From assembly GCA_046484625.1 (NCBI GenBank), contig JAWOIO010000155.1, positions 1 through 31,138 of the forward strand: a stretch of 31,138 nt of DNA, in the 5' to 3' direction. The stretch comes from DASUAO01 sp046484625. Lineage in GTDB: Bacteria > Actinomycetota > Acidimicrobiia > IMCC26256 > PALSA-555. Positions 15,726 through 23,938 of the stretch are shown here, one piece after another (position 1 is the stretch's first letter; every line of letters begins with the position of its first letter). The notes below the pieces were generated by a model. That model worked only from the letters and a program-made list of their open reading frames with translations, made no database searches and had not been told where the DNA came from. The translations under genes and the position numbers were made by a program.

Positions 15726-16424
15726 CTACGGGAGGCCGTCGATGGTCGACGGCGCGCGGTGCTCGGTCGAGGTGCGCCCGTCGTACACGGACACCGAACC
15801 CGACCCCGCCACCCGCCACGTCCCGTCCGGCGAGCGGATGAGTGCCGTCTCGTCGTCGATCCCGACGAGCTTCGCGCTGGAGGGGAGCAGGTCGATCGAC
15901 CGCTCGCGGAGATGGGCAGCGGCCGTGCCGTGGTACGGGAACACCGCCAGCCCCTCGACGACACCCAACCCGACGGTGAACGCACCGCCCCTCGGATCGA
16001 CCATCGGGTCGCACACGAGGGTCGCGACCGCTCCCGCCGCGACGAGCAGCCCACCGCCGTGGAACACCGAGAGGATCGCCTCCCAGAGGTCCGAACCCTT
16101 CAGCACCGACCGGAGGTGGAGCGGCGATCCGTCGGCGAGGTACACCGCGCGGGCCTTGCGAACCCTCTCGACCAGCTTCGGGTCGTCGGCGTCGGCCCGC
16201 CGAAGGACCATCGGACACTTCGTCTTCACGTCGAGGGTGTCGAAGTACTCCTGGGCGCGGGTCGCGACGCGCTCGGGGTGCTCGAACGCCGCGGCCGACG
16301 GAAGGACCAGGACCTCCTTGGCGCCGACGGCCGCGAGCATCTCGGCGTCGAGGTCGCGGAACACGTCCTGCCACGCCCCGCCGCCGATCAGCGCGAGGAT
16401 CCCCGACCCGCGTCCTGCGCTCAC
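15726..16424 (-). CDS. Cyanophycinase/peptidase S51-like protein with catalytic serine replaced
   Basis: A 232-residue protein with the S51/class-I-glutamine-amidotransferase-like fold: ILALIGGGAWQ at the start, VLVLPSAAA, VYLADGSPLHLRS, the nucleophile elbow region, FPYHGTAAAHLRERSIDLL, and GIDDETALI with GSGSVSVYDG at the end. In active members (peptidase E, cyanophycinase) the elbow reads GTSAGA with Ser as nucleophile. Here it is LVAAGA with Ala129 in the serine position, so hydrolysis by the standard mechanism is not expected. The GTG at 16424 has GGGAG 7 nt upstream. A TAGGCT -10 lies at 16448-16453. The gene diverges from the 3-hydroxyacyl-CoA dehydrogenase. The function is unknown; a binding role is one possibility. 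Confidence 0.75.
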   Translation of the reverse strand: MSAGRGSGILALIGGGAWQDVFRDLDAEMLAAVGAKEVLVLPSAAAFEHPERVATRAQEYFDTLDVKTKCPMVLRRADADDPKLVERVRKARAVYLADGSPLHLRSVLKGSDLWEAILSVFHGGGLLVAAGAVATLVCDPMVDPRGGAFTVGLGVVEGLAVFPYHGTAAAHLRERSIDLLPSSAKLVGIDDETALIRSPDGTWRVAGSGSVSVYDGRTSTEHRAPSTIDGLP

Positions 16425-16447
16425 GAGGAAGCTCCCACCATCCGGCG

Positions 16448-16453
16448 AGCCTA
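16448..16453 (-). promoter_or_regulatory. Putative -10 (TAGGCT) for the S51-like gene
   Basis: TAGGCT on the minus strand would give a ~17-nt leader that contains the GGGAG ribosome site. The 161-nt region between this gene and the divergent dehydrogenase also holds two copies of cccgggctcccg-like sequence (~16494-16530) of unknown meaning. Confidence 0.4.
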
Positions 16454-16539
16454 CCGATCGGCATGGGCCGGGATTCCGCTGGATCGTGGATCCCCGGGCT
16501 CCCGACGCGCCGACCCGGGGCTCCCGGGCTACCCGGCGG

Positions 16540-16545
16540 TAACCT
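16540..16545 (+). promoter_or_regulatory. Putative -10 (TAACCT) for the dehydrogenase-mutase operon
   Basis: TAACCT lies 40 nt before the ATG at 16586. A predicted ~33-nt leader includes the ribosome site GAGGAG. Confidence 0.45.
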
Positions 16546-16585
16546 CGGCGCAGGACGCGTCCGCACACGAGGAGCACGCGAGACC

Positions 16586-17449
16586 ATGACGAGCGCGATC
16601 AAGCGGGTAGGGGTGGTCGGATCCGGGATCATGGGGTCCGGGGTCGCCGAGGTTGCGGCAAAGGCGGGCTTCGAGGTGGTGCTGCGCAGCCGCGCCCAGG
16701 CCACCGCCGACGCCATGGTCGCGGGGCTCGAGAAGTCCCTCGCCAAGCAGGTCGACCGCGGCAAGCTCGAGGACACCGAACGGACCGCGGTCCTCGGACG
16801 GGTGCAGGCCGTCAGCGACCTCGGCGAGCTGGCCGAGTGCGATCTCGTCCTCGAGTCGATCGTCGAGGACCTCGCCGCCAAGAAGCATCTCTTCAACGAG
16901 CTCGACCGGATCTGTGGCGACGCGGCGATCCTCGCCACCAACACGTCGACGCTGCCGGTCGTGGAGATGGCCATGGAGACCGGGCGCCCGGACCGGGTGT
17001 GCGGCGTCCATTTCTTCAACCCGGCGCCGATGATGGCGCTCGTCGAGATCGTGCGTGCGATCACCACCTCCGACGAGACCGCGGCGGCGGCCCGGTCGTT
17101 CGCGGAGACGTGCGGGAAGACCGTCGTCGACGTCCGCGACCAGGCCGGGTTCATCGTCAACGCCCTGTTGTTCCCCTACCTCAACAACGCCGTCGCGCTC
17201 CTCGACGCCGGGGTCGCCTCGCGCAACGACATCGACGCAGCGATGAAGGGCGGCTGCAACTTCCCGATGGGGCCGCTCGAGCTCCTCGACCTCGTGGGCC
17301 TCGACACCAGCCTCGCGATCCTCGACGCCCTGTACGAGGAGTTCAAGGACCCGAACTACGCGCCGGCACCGCTGCTCAAGCGGATGGTGAGCGCCGAGCG
17401 CTATGGCCGCAAGTCCGGTCACGGCTTCTACGACTACACGAAGAAGTAG
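16586..17449 (+). CDS. 3-hydroxybutyryl-CoA dehydrogenase (3-hydroxyacyl-CoA dehydrogenase family)
   Basis: A 287-residue single-function enzyme that interconverts acetoacetyl-CoA and (S)-3-hydroxybutyryl-CoA with NAD(H). The Rossmann motif GSGIMG is at residues 12-17. ATNTSTLPV and the catalytic-histidine segment GVHFFNPAPMM follow, and the C-terminal dimerisation domain contains GPLELLDLVGLD and ends GRKSGHGFYDY. GAGGAG lies 11 nt before the ATG. The ethylmalonyl-CoA mutase gene follows after 19 nt with its own ribosome site, so the two are probably co-transcribed. That fits a role in making crotonyl-CoA precursors for the ethylmalonyl-CoA route. A role in fatty acid beta-oxidation is also possible. 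Confidence 0.93.
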   Translation: MTSAIKRVGVVGSGIMGSGVAEVAAKAGFEVVLRSRAQATADAMVAGLEKSLAKQVDRGKLEDTERTAVLGRVQAVSDLGELAECDLVLESIVEDLAAKKHLFNELDRICGDAAILATNTSTLPVVEMAMETGRPDRVCGVHFFNPAPMMALVEIVRAITTSDETAAAARSFAETCGKTVVDVRDQAGFIVNALLFPYLNNAVALLDAGVASRNDIDAAMKGGCNFPMGPLELLDLVGLDTSLAILDALYEEFKDPNYAPAPLLKRMVSAERYGRKSGHGFYDYTKK

Positions 17450-17468
17450 CGGGACCCGAGGAGCAGCC

Positions 17469-19439
17469 ATGGCCGAGCGGGACCGCCCCTGGCTGATGCG
17501 CACCTACTCGGGCCACTCCTCGGCCCGGGCGTCGAACGCGCTGTACCGCACCAACCTCGCGAAGGGCCAGACCGGCCTGTCGGTCGCGTTCGACCTACCG
17601 ACGCAGACCGGGTACGACCCCGACCACCCGCTCGCACGCGGCGAGGTGGGCAAAGTCGGCGTCCCGGTACCCCACCTCGGTGAGATGCGGATCCTCTTCG
17701 ACGGGATCCCCCTCGACGAGATGAACACGTCGATGACGATCAACGCGACGGCGATGTGGCTGTTCGGGATGTACGCCGCGCTCGCCGAGGAGCAGGGCGT
17801 CGACCCCGGAAAGCTGAGCGGGACGACACAGAACGACATCGTCAAAGAGTTCCTCAGCCGCGGCACATACATCTTCCCGCCCGACGCGTCGCGGCGGCTG
17901 ACCGTCGACCTGATCTGCCACACGGTGCTGCACGTCCCGAGCTGGAACCCGATCAACGTCTGCCCGTACCACTACCAGGAGGCTGGCGCGACGCCGGTGC
18001 AGGAGATCGCCTACGGGCTCGCGACGGCGTGCAGCATCCTCGACGCGATCCGTGACTCGGGTCAGATCGAGGCCGCGCGGTTCCCCGAGGTGGTCGGCCG
18101 GATCTCCTACTTCGTCGACGCCGGGACTCGGTTCGTCGAGGAGATGTGCAAGATGCGGGCGTTCACCCGCCTCTGGGACGAGATCTGCCGGGATCGCTAC
18201 GGCGTGACCGATCCGAAGCTGCGGCGCTTCCGCTACGGGATGCAGGTGAACTCGCTCGGGCTCACCGAGGCCCAGCCCGAGAACAACGTGCAGCGCGTCG
18301 TGCTCGAGATGCTGGGAGTGACGCTCTCGAAGGACGCGCGGGCACGCGCCATCCAGCTGCCGTGCTGGAACGAGGCCATCGGGCTCCCCACCCCGTGGGA
18401 CCAGCAGTGGTCGTTGCGGATGCAGCAGGTGCTCGCGTACGAGACCGACCTCCTGGAGTACGACGACCTGTTCGAGGGCTCGGTCGTGGTCGAGGCGAAG
18501 ACCGCCGAGCTCGTCGACGCGGCGCGGACCGAGCTCGACTGGGTGCTCGACGGCGGCGGCGCGTTCGAGATGATCGACGAGATGAAGGGCCGGCTCGTCC
18601 AGAGCAACGCGGAGCGAGTCCGCAGGATCGAGTCGGGCAACCTCGAGGTCGTCGGCGTGAACTGCTTCACCGAGTCCGAGCCGTCGCCCCTCGCCGACCT
18701 CGACACCGAGCGCTCGATCGTGACCGTCGACCCGGCCGCCGAACGCGAGCAGGTGGAGCATCTCGCCCGGTGGCGCGACGAGCGGGACGCGGACGCGGTC
18801 GCCGCCGCGATCGAAGCGCTACGCGCGGTCGCGGCCACCGAAGAGAACCTCGTCCCCGCGACCGTTGCGCTTGCCCGGGCCGGCGGAACCGTCGGCGAGT
18901 GGGCCCAAGCGTTGCGGGAAGTGTTCGGTGAGTACCGCGGACCAACCGGCGTCGGTGGGGTTGCCGCGCCGGTCGGCGGGCTCGCCGAGGTGCGCAAGCG
19001 GGTGCAGGCCGCGACCGCCTCGCTCGGCGGCCAGCTGCGGCTGCTCGTGGGCAAGCCCGGGCTCGACGGGCACTCCAATGGTGCCGAGCAGATCGCGGTG
19101 GCCGCCCGAGACGCCGGGTTCGAGGTGGTCTACCAGGGGATCCGACTCACGCCCGAGCAGATCGCTGCGGCCGCGCGCGACGAGGACGTCGACGTCGTGG
19201 GGCTGTCAGTGCTCTCCGGCTCCCACCGCGAGCTGGTACCCGAGACCGTGCGTCTGATCCGCGATGCGGGCGTGGATGCGCCGGTCGTCGTGGGAGGGAT
19301 CATCCCCGAGGCCGACCAGCCGGCGCTCGTCGCGGCCGGCGTCGCCCGGGTGTACACCCCGAAGGACTACAAGATCGCCGGCATCGTCGACGACATCGTC
19401 ACCCTCGCGATCGAGCACCGCGAGCAGGTGCGCGCCTGA
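17469..19439 (+). CDS. ecm: Ethylmalonyl-CoA mutase (MeaA type), coenzyme B12-dependent
   Basis: A 656-residue fused mutase that rearranges (2R)-ethylmalonyl-CoA to (2S)-methylsuccinyl-CoA. Residues ~1-510 form the TIM barrel, beginning RPWLMRTYSGHS and containing GLSVAFDLPTQTGYD, MNTSMTINATA and NVCPYHYQEAGATPVQE. These are closer to Ecm/MeaA than to methylmalonyl-CoA mutase, which has a different substrate-pocket segment. Residues ~515-656 are the cobalamin domain with base-off ligand motif D533-G-H535-S-N-G538, followed by GIRLTP and GLSVLSGSH. The length fits a single-chain Ecm. GAGGAG precedes the ATG by 5 nt. It is the pathway-defining partner of the Ccr gene about 8 kb away. An isobutyryl-CoA mutase large subunit is less likely, because the B12 domain is fused. 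Confidence 0.9.
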   Translation: MAERDRPWLMRTYSGHSSARASNALYRTNLAKGQTGLSVAFDLPTQTGYDPDHPLARGEVGKVGVPVPHLGEMRILFDGIPLDEMNTSMTINATAMWLFGMYAALAEEQGVDPGKLSGTTQNDIVKEFLSRGTYIFPPDASRRLTVDLICHTVLHVPSWNPINVCPYHYQEAGATPVQEIAYGLATACSILDAIRDSGQIEAARFPEVVGRISYFVDAGTRFVEEMCKMRAFTRLWDEICRDRYGVTDPKLRRFRYGMQVNSLGLTEAQPENNVQRVVLEMLGVTLSKDARARAIQLPCWNEAIGLPTPWDQQWSLRMQQVLAYETDLLEYDDLFEGSVVVEAKTAELVDAARTELDWVLDGGGAFEMIDEMKGRLVQSNAERVRRIESGNLEVVGVNCFTESEPSPLADLDTERSIVTVDPAAEREQVEHLARWRDERDADAVAAAIEALRAVAATEENLVPATVALARAGGTVGEWAQALREVFGEYRGPTGVGGVAAPVGGLAEVRKRVQAATASLGGQLRLLVGKPGLDGHSNGAEQIAVAARDAGFEVVYQGIRLTPEQIAAAARDEDVDVVGLSVLSGSHRELVPETVRLIRDAGVDAPVVVGGIIPEADQPALVAAGVARVYTPKDYKIAGIVDDIVTLAIEHREQVRA

Positions 19440-19462
19440 TCCTTCCCCCACCCTCTGTTTCG

Positions 19463-19499
19463 GCGTCAGAAACTGCTGCATTGCAGCAGTTTCTGACGC
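19463..19499. terminator. Perfect 18-bp inverted repeat between convergent genes, likely bidirectional terminator
   Basis: The arm GCGTCAGAAACTGCTGCA (19463-19480) is exactly complementary to 19482-19499. As RNA this gives a ~17-bp stem with a 3-nt loop. It lies in the 75-nt gap between the converging mutase and acyl-CoA synthetase stops. No T-tract follows on either strand, which is common for high-GC actinobacterial terminators. The arms are noticeably less GC-rich than the surroundings. Confidence 0.7.
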
Positions 19500-19514
19500 A
19501 AGAACGCCGGGTGG

Positions 19515-21317
19515 TCAGGTGTACATCGACTCGATCTGGTCGGCGTACTTGGCGTGGACCCCTCGACGCTTGAGCTTCGACGTGGGGGTCAGCTCGTCGG
19601 AGTCGGGCATCCACTCCTCCCCGAGCACCACGAACCGCTTGACCTGCTCGACGCGGGCGAACTTTGCGTTGGCAGCATCGACGTTGCGTTGGAGCTCGGC
19701 CAGCACCTCGGGGTGCTCGGTGAGCGCCGGGAGTGCCGTGTCGGTGATGCCGTGGTTGGCCGCCCACGCCGGTGCCACCTCGGGGTCGAGGACGAGCAAC
19801 GCCGAGATGAAGGGTCGCTGATCGCCGATCACGCATACCTGCCCGATGAGCGGGGAGGACTTCAGCGCCGCCTCCAGGTTCGCCGGCGAGATGTTCTTGC
19901 CCCCGGCGGTGATGATGAGCTCCTTCTTGCGGTCGACGATCTTGAGGTAGCCGTCGGCGTCGATCTCGCCGATGTCGCCGGTGTGCAGCCAGCCGTCGTC
20001 GTCGAGCGCCTCGCTCGTGCGCCCCGGGTCGTTGAGGTAGCCACGGAAGATGTTGCCGCCCCTCGCGAGCACCTCGCCGTCGTCGGCGAGCCGCACCTCG
20101 CAGCCGGGGATCGCCTGCCCGACGGTTCCGACGCGCACCCGGAACGGGGTCCACGTCATCGGCCCCGAGGTCTCCGAGAGGCCGTAGATCTCCGACATCT
20201 CCAGCCCGAGCGCGCGGAAGAACCGGTGCACGTCCTGGGGGATGGGCGCGGCGCCGCTGATCGCCGACTTCACCTGGTCGAGACCGAGCAGGCCGGTGAC
20301 GAAGTCGAGGACGGGCTGCACGGCCTCGAGCTCGGCTGCGAGGTCGGCCGGGAGCGGCTGGCGCGTCGCTCGCACGTCGGCCGCCCGGTTCCCGACCTCG
20401 ATGCCGGCCTCGAGTGCGGCCTGCTGCTCGGGGTTCGCCCGGGCCACCGCCAACACCCCGGCGTGGAGCTTCTCCCAGACCCTCGGGACCCCGAAGACGA
20501 TCTCGGGCCGCACCTCGGCGAAGTACCCGCCGATCTGCGACGGCTCGGGACACGAGGTGACCTCGAGGGCCGCGACGATCCCCTGGTAGTGCGACACCAT
20601 CCGCTCTGCGATGTGGGCCATCGGAAGGTACGAGACGATGCGACTGAAGAACGGGTCGTACTCGTCCCAGCACGCGAGCAGGCTCTCGACCGTCCACACG
20701 ACGTTGTCGTGGTCGAGCATCACACCCTTGGGCGGGCCCGTCGTCCCCGACGTGTAGATGATCGTGGCCAGGTCGGCGGGCTGGGCGACGGTGGACGCGG
20801 CGTCGAGGTCGACCGGGTCGTGCTCGAGGAGCCCGTCCCAATGCTCGATGTCGTCGGGTGCGCGCCCGTCGGGATCGTCGATGACCACGACGGTCGAGAG
20901 GGTGGGGATCTCGTCACGCACCTTGAGCAGGCGCTCGAGGTAGTCGATGTCCTCGACGATCGCGGCGACCGCACCGCAGTGCGACGCGAGGTACTGCACC
21001 TGCTCCGGTGCCGACGAGTTGTAGATCGAGACCGGCGTCGCACCCACGAGCACCGCCGCGGTGTCGGCGATGTGGAACTCGGGTCGGTTGCGCATCATCA
21101 GCACCACGCGCTCGCCGTGCACGACCCCGGCCGCCGTGAGCGCCGCCGCGAGTCGACAGGAGCGCTCGGCATACTCGGCCCAGGTCAGCTCCTTCCACGC
21201 GTCGCCGTCCTTCCACCGCAGCGCGACGCGGTCGGGGTGGCTGCGCACGGTCTCCCGGAACCGTGTCGCCACCGTCTGACCCGCCACCTTGGCAGCAACC
21301 TCGTCGCTCGTGACCAT
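19515..21317 (-). CDS. Long-chain fatty-acid-CoA ligase (AMP-forming, FadD15-like)
   Basis: A 600-residue adenylate-forming enzyme that activates fatty acids to acyl-CoA. The ATP-binding motif IIYTSGTTGPPKGVML is followed by SYLPMAHIAERM, YGLSETSGPMTW, GWLHTGDIGEIDADGYLKI split across the hinge, and DRKKELIITAGGKNISP. Size and the PMAHIAERM segment match the bacterial long-chain synthetases with a large insert rather than short-chain acetyl-CoA synthetases. The ATG at 21317 has AAGGGG 6-8 nt upstream; an adjacent GTG at 21320 is an alternative. It is transcribed toward the mutase and supplies acyl-CoA to the surrounding pathway. Its upstream region carries an unusual 21-bp-phased repeat array. 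Confidence 0.93.
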   Translation of the reverse strand: MVTSDEVAAKVAGQTVATRFRETVRSHPDRVALRWKDGDAWKELTWAEYAERSCRLAAALTAAGVVHGERVVLMMRNRPEFHIADTAAVLVGATPVSIYNSSAPEQVQYLASHCGAVAAIVEDIDYLERLLKVRDEIPTLSTVVVIDDPDGRAPDDIEHWDGLLEHDPVDLDAASTVAQPADLATIIYTSGTTGPPKGVMLDHDNVVWTVESLLACWDEYDPFFSRIVSYLPMAHIAERMVSHYQGIVAALEVTSCPEPSQIGGYFAEVRPEIVFGVPRVWEKLHAGVLAVARANPEQQAALEAGIEVGNRAADVRATRQPLPADLAAELEAVQPVLDFVTGLLGLDQVKSAISGAAPIPQDVHRFFRALGLEMSEIYGLSETSGPMTWTPFRVRVGTVGQAIPGCEVRLADDGEVLARGGNIFRGYLNDPGRTSEALDDDGWLHTGDIGEIDADGYLKIVDRKKELIITAGGKNISPANLEAALKSSPLIGQVCVIGDQRPFISALLVLDPEVAPAWAANHGITDTALPALTEHPEVLAELQRNVDAANAKFARVEQVKRFVVLGEEWMPDSDELTPTSKLKRRGVHAKYADQIESMYT

Positions 21318-21620
21318 CACTGTCCCCTTCGCCGGAGCACCCGCGGGGTGGCCGTCGGTCCGCGTCCTCGTGTCGGGCAGTCTCGCGCGCGGCCCGGCCC
21401 CGCTCCATGCCCGCTCGGGCGGCGAGCCCGGAACCGGGCCTGTCCACCGGCCCCTGTGGAGAACCTCCGCATCCCGGTGGAGAACCGCCGGACTGCGGTG
21501 GAGAACGGGGTGGAAAACCTGGGGATGATGGGGGACAATGGCACCGTCGCGTCCTGAGGAGGACGTTGGGGCACCGGATCGCCCACGAACGCGCGGCCGG
21601 CGCGGGGCGCCGGTTCTTCT
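21318..21620. other. 303-nt gene-free region upstream of the acyl-CoA synthetase
   Basis: No convincing gene was found here. Open frames on both strands lack ribosome sites and family resemblance. The region must hold the 3' end of the CoA-transferase operon transcript and the acyl-CoA synthetase promoter. No clear TANNNT -10 was seen near the synthetase start. The one structured element is the phased array of DnaA-box-like sequences at 21441-21517. Confidence 0.6.
21441..21517. repeat. Phased array of DnaA-box-like 9-mers
   Basis: Read on the minus strand the copies are TTTTCCACC (21509-21517), TTCTCCACC (21497-21505), TTCTCCACC (21476-21484) and TTCTCCACA (21455-21463), with a related TGTCCACCG on the plus strand at 21441-21449. 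Starts of the main copies are spaced 21, 21 and 12 bp, so the first three lie on the same face of the helix. The consensus is one or two bases from the DnaA box TTATCCACA (actinobacterial TTGTCCACA). No replication genes are nearby. Confidence 0.55.
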
Positions 21621-22805
21621 CTACGCCGTTCCTCCTCGGGACGCGACGTCTGGTGCCGGGTCCGGGAGCCACGGTCCCTCCGGGTCGTCCAGGCCCCCCA
21701 GCACGGCCTCGGTGTCGGCACCCAGCGGACGGCCGGCGTGGCGGATCCGTCCGGGGGTCCCCTCCAGCCGGGCGACCGGTCCCGGCATCGTGACGCCGTC
21801 GACCTCGACCAACGCCCCGCGCTCGCGCACGTGGGGGTCGGCGAGCACGTCGGCCATGGTGTACACGGGCGCGATCGCAGCTTGGGCGGACTCGAACTCG
21901 GCCAGCACCTGCGCCGAGGGCCGGGCACCGATCCATTCGGAGCAGGCTCGGTCCAGCTCGGCGCGATGTGCGACGCGCCCCTCGAACGACGCGAACCGCT
22001 CGTCGGCACCGATCCCGAGGAGCTCGAGCACCCGGCGGGCGACCGACTCGGTCGACGTCGACACCGCGACCCACACGCCGTCGGCGCACCGGTACGTCCC
22101 GCGCGGGACCGTGTACGGGATGCCCGAGCCGAGGCGGGGCTGGAGCTCGCCGAGCTCGGCGGCGACGCTCGGCAACGGGCCCATGATCTGAAGCATCGAC
22201 TCGAGCAAGTTCACGTCGACGACCTGGCCCTCCCCGGTCCGGTCGCGGTGGCGGATCGCAGCGAGGACGGCGAACGCGCCGACGATGGCTGCCAGCTCAT
22301 CGGTGAGCGCGATCGGCGGGAGCAAGGGTGCGCCGTCGGGCTCCCCGTTGATCGCCGCGAACCCGCCCATCGCCTCGGCGAGCGTGGCGAACCCGGGGCG
22401 CCTCGCGTACGGGCCCGTCTGTCCGAAGCCCGTGACCCGGAGGATGACCAGCCGGGGGTTCGCCTCGAGGAGGTCGGCGGGAGCGAGGCCGAGGCGCTCC
22501 AGCCCTCCCGGGCGGAGGTTCTCGATCAGCACATCGGCGCCGGCCGCGAGCCGTCGGATCGCGGCGAGTCCGTCGTCGGACTTGAGGTCGAGCACGATGG
22601 CTCGCTTGCCGCGCGAGAGCACCTTCCACATCAAGGTCTCGCCGTCGCGCGGGTCCCTCCACCCGAGGTTGCGGGTGCCGTCGCCGTCGGGTGGCTCGAC
22701 CTTGATGACGTCGGCCCCGAAGTCGGCCAGGTACTTCGCAGCGCCGGGACCGGCGATCACCAACGCCATGTCGACGACCCGGAGCCCGGAGAGTGCCTGG
22801 GCCAC
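21621..22805 (-). CDS. Family III CoA-transferase (CaiB/BaiF)
   Basis: A 394-residue enzyme that moves CoA between carboxylic acids through an aspartyl anhydride. It starts with LRVVDMALVIAGPGAAKYLADFGADVIKVE, which carries the family N-terminal motif, then NLRPGGLERLGL, and the catalytic Asp is in VVDVNLLES. The C-terminal part (PVYTMADVLADPHVRERG) is also typical. The specific substrates cannot be read from sequence. Mesaconyl-CoA transferase, formyl-CoA transferase, alpha-methylacyl-CoA racemase and carnitine-type enzymes share this fold. The GTG at 22805 lies 3 nt after the phosphoesterase stop, so it is the last gene of the operon that starts with the carboxyltransferase gene. Confidence 0.9.
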   Translation of the reverse strand: MAQALSGLRVVDMALVIAGPGAAKYLADFGADVIKVEPPDGDGTRNLGWRDPRDGETLMWKVLSRGKRAIVLDLKSDDGLAAIRRLAAGADVLIENLRPGGLERLGLAPADLLEANPRLVILRVTGFGQTGPYARRPGFATLAEAMGGFAAINGEPDGAPLLPPIALTDELAAIVGAFAVLAAIRHRDRTGEGQVVDVNLLESMLQIMGPLPSVAAELGELQPRLGSGIPYTVPRGTYRCADGVWVAVSTSTESVARRVLELLGIGADERFASFEGRVAHRAELDRACSEWIGARPSAQVLAEFESAQAAIAPVYTMADVLADPHVRERGALVEVDGVTMPGPVARLEGTPGRIRHAGRPLGADTEAVLGGLDDPEGPWLPDPAPDVASRGGTA

Positions 22806-22808
22806 GCC

Positions 22809-23927
22809 TCAGAAGACCTGCGTGAAGCAGCGGTGCTCGAGCCCGCCGAGCACCAGCTCCGTGTACACACCCTGGATCAGCGCCCGGGTCTTCTGCGCCC
22901 ACGCGAACGCGTGAGGCTCGGTGACGCGGCGCACGACCTGGGTGAAGCCACCCTCGTAGACGACGTACTCGGCCCAGGATCCCGGGAACTCCTTGGTGCT
23001 CGAGATCTCCGCGAACGGACGGACGCCGGTCGCCGCGAAGCGACGCACCCGGGTCGAGTGCGTGTGGCCCGCCCAGTAGCCGACGAGGTTCTCGTGGCGC
23101 GCGAACGTCGCGACGAGCGCGTCACTGTCGTCGGGCTGGATCCCGAAGTAGACCCCGTCCCGTGAGCCACCGTCGACGTTCCAGCAGTGGTGGTGGCCGA
23201 ACACCAGGACCGGCCCCGCGCGCTCGGCCGCGAGGTCGTCGAGCCACCGAACCTGCTCCGCGTCCAGACGACCGGCGTCCGTGCCGGGGTTCACCGTGTC
23301 GAGCACCGCGAGCGTCACGCCTTCGAGGTCGACCGTGTACGGCGCGTCCTCGATCGCCATCGTCGGGTCGATCATCGCGTCATGGTTCCCCCGGACATGG
23401 GACATACGGTCGCCGAGCACCCCGTACGCAGCAAGGAACGCGGCGTACTCCTCCTCGGACCCGCGATCGGTGAGATCGCCCTTCACGACCACGGCGTCGG
23501 GGGCGAGCGCGTCGATCTCGGCCACGACGGCCCGGTTCATGACCTCGGGGTACGGGTCGTCACCCGGCTCGGCCATCAGGATCGGTCCGGCCGCGTCGAC
23601 CTCGGCGAACCCGGTGATCCCGCAACGGGTCTCGCCGAAGTGGACGTCGTTCGCCGTGGCGACCGTTGCGACGTGGCGTCCCGGCGGGAGCTCGAGCGTC
23701 CGCGTCGACGGCGGGAGCCAGGTCCCCGGCTCGGCGCCCTCCACCGCGATGCCGTACTCGGTTGCCGGCTCGAGACCGGTCGCGCGCACGACGTGGACCG
23801 GCCCGCAGGTCGTGTGCTCCGCGTCGCCGATCCGGGTCACGACGGGCTCGTCGGCATCGGTCGAGAACGTGACGACGATCTCGTGGGGACCGACGCTCGT
23901 CAGCTCGGCGTGGCGGGGGACAGCCAT
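22809..23927 (-). CDS. Calcineurin-like metallophosphoesterase with N-terminal fibronectin-III-like domain
   Basis: A 372-residue protein. Residues ~1-82 form a beta-sandwich resembling fibronectin type III or purple-acid-phosphatase N domains (IVVTFSTDADEPVV, GLEPATEYGIAVEG). The catalytic domain has the complete di-metal set: NDVH (93-96), GDLTD (150-154), RGNHD (179-183), GHHH (244-247) and GHTH (287-290). No signal peptide is evident, so it is probably cytoplasmic. The substrate is unknown; cyclic nucleotides, phosphodiesters and nucleotide cofactors are all possible. It starts 11 nt after the epsilon-like subunit gene and ends 3 nt before the CoA-transferase. Its position inside an acyl-CoA operon suggests action on a CoA- or nucleotide-related metabolite (inference). 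Confidence 0.85.
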   Translation of the reverse strand: MAVPRHAELTSVGPHEIVVTFSTDADEPVVTRIGDAEHTTCGPVHVVRATGLEPATEYGIAVEGAEPGTWLPPSTRTLELPPGRHVATVATANDVHFGETRCGITGFAEVDAAGPILMAEPGDDPYPEVMNRAVVAEIDALAPDAVVVKGDLTDRGSEEEYAAFLAAYGVLGDRMSHVRGNHDAMIDPTMAIEDAPYTVDLEGVTLAVLDTVNPGTDAGRLDAEQVRWLDDLAAERAGPVLVFGHHHCWNVDGGSRDGVYFGIQPDDSDALVATFARHENLVGYWAGHTHSTRVRRFAATGVRPFAEISSTKEFPGSWAEYVVYEGGFTQVVRRVTEPHAFAWAQKTRALIQGVYTELVLGGLEHRCFTQVF

Positions 23928-23938
23928 CGGGCGGCGGC

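Noticed and set aside
17469..19439. Methylmalonyl-CoA mutase
   Set aside because: The N-terminal and substrate-pocket motifs match MeaA/ethylmalonyl-CoA mutase, and ccr and epi are close by.
21289..21528. Small plus-strand frame containing repeated Trp-Arg-Thr
   Set aside because: Its apparent repeats come from the DnaA-box-like DNA array. There is no ribosome site and no family resemblance.
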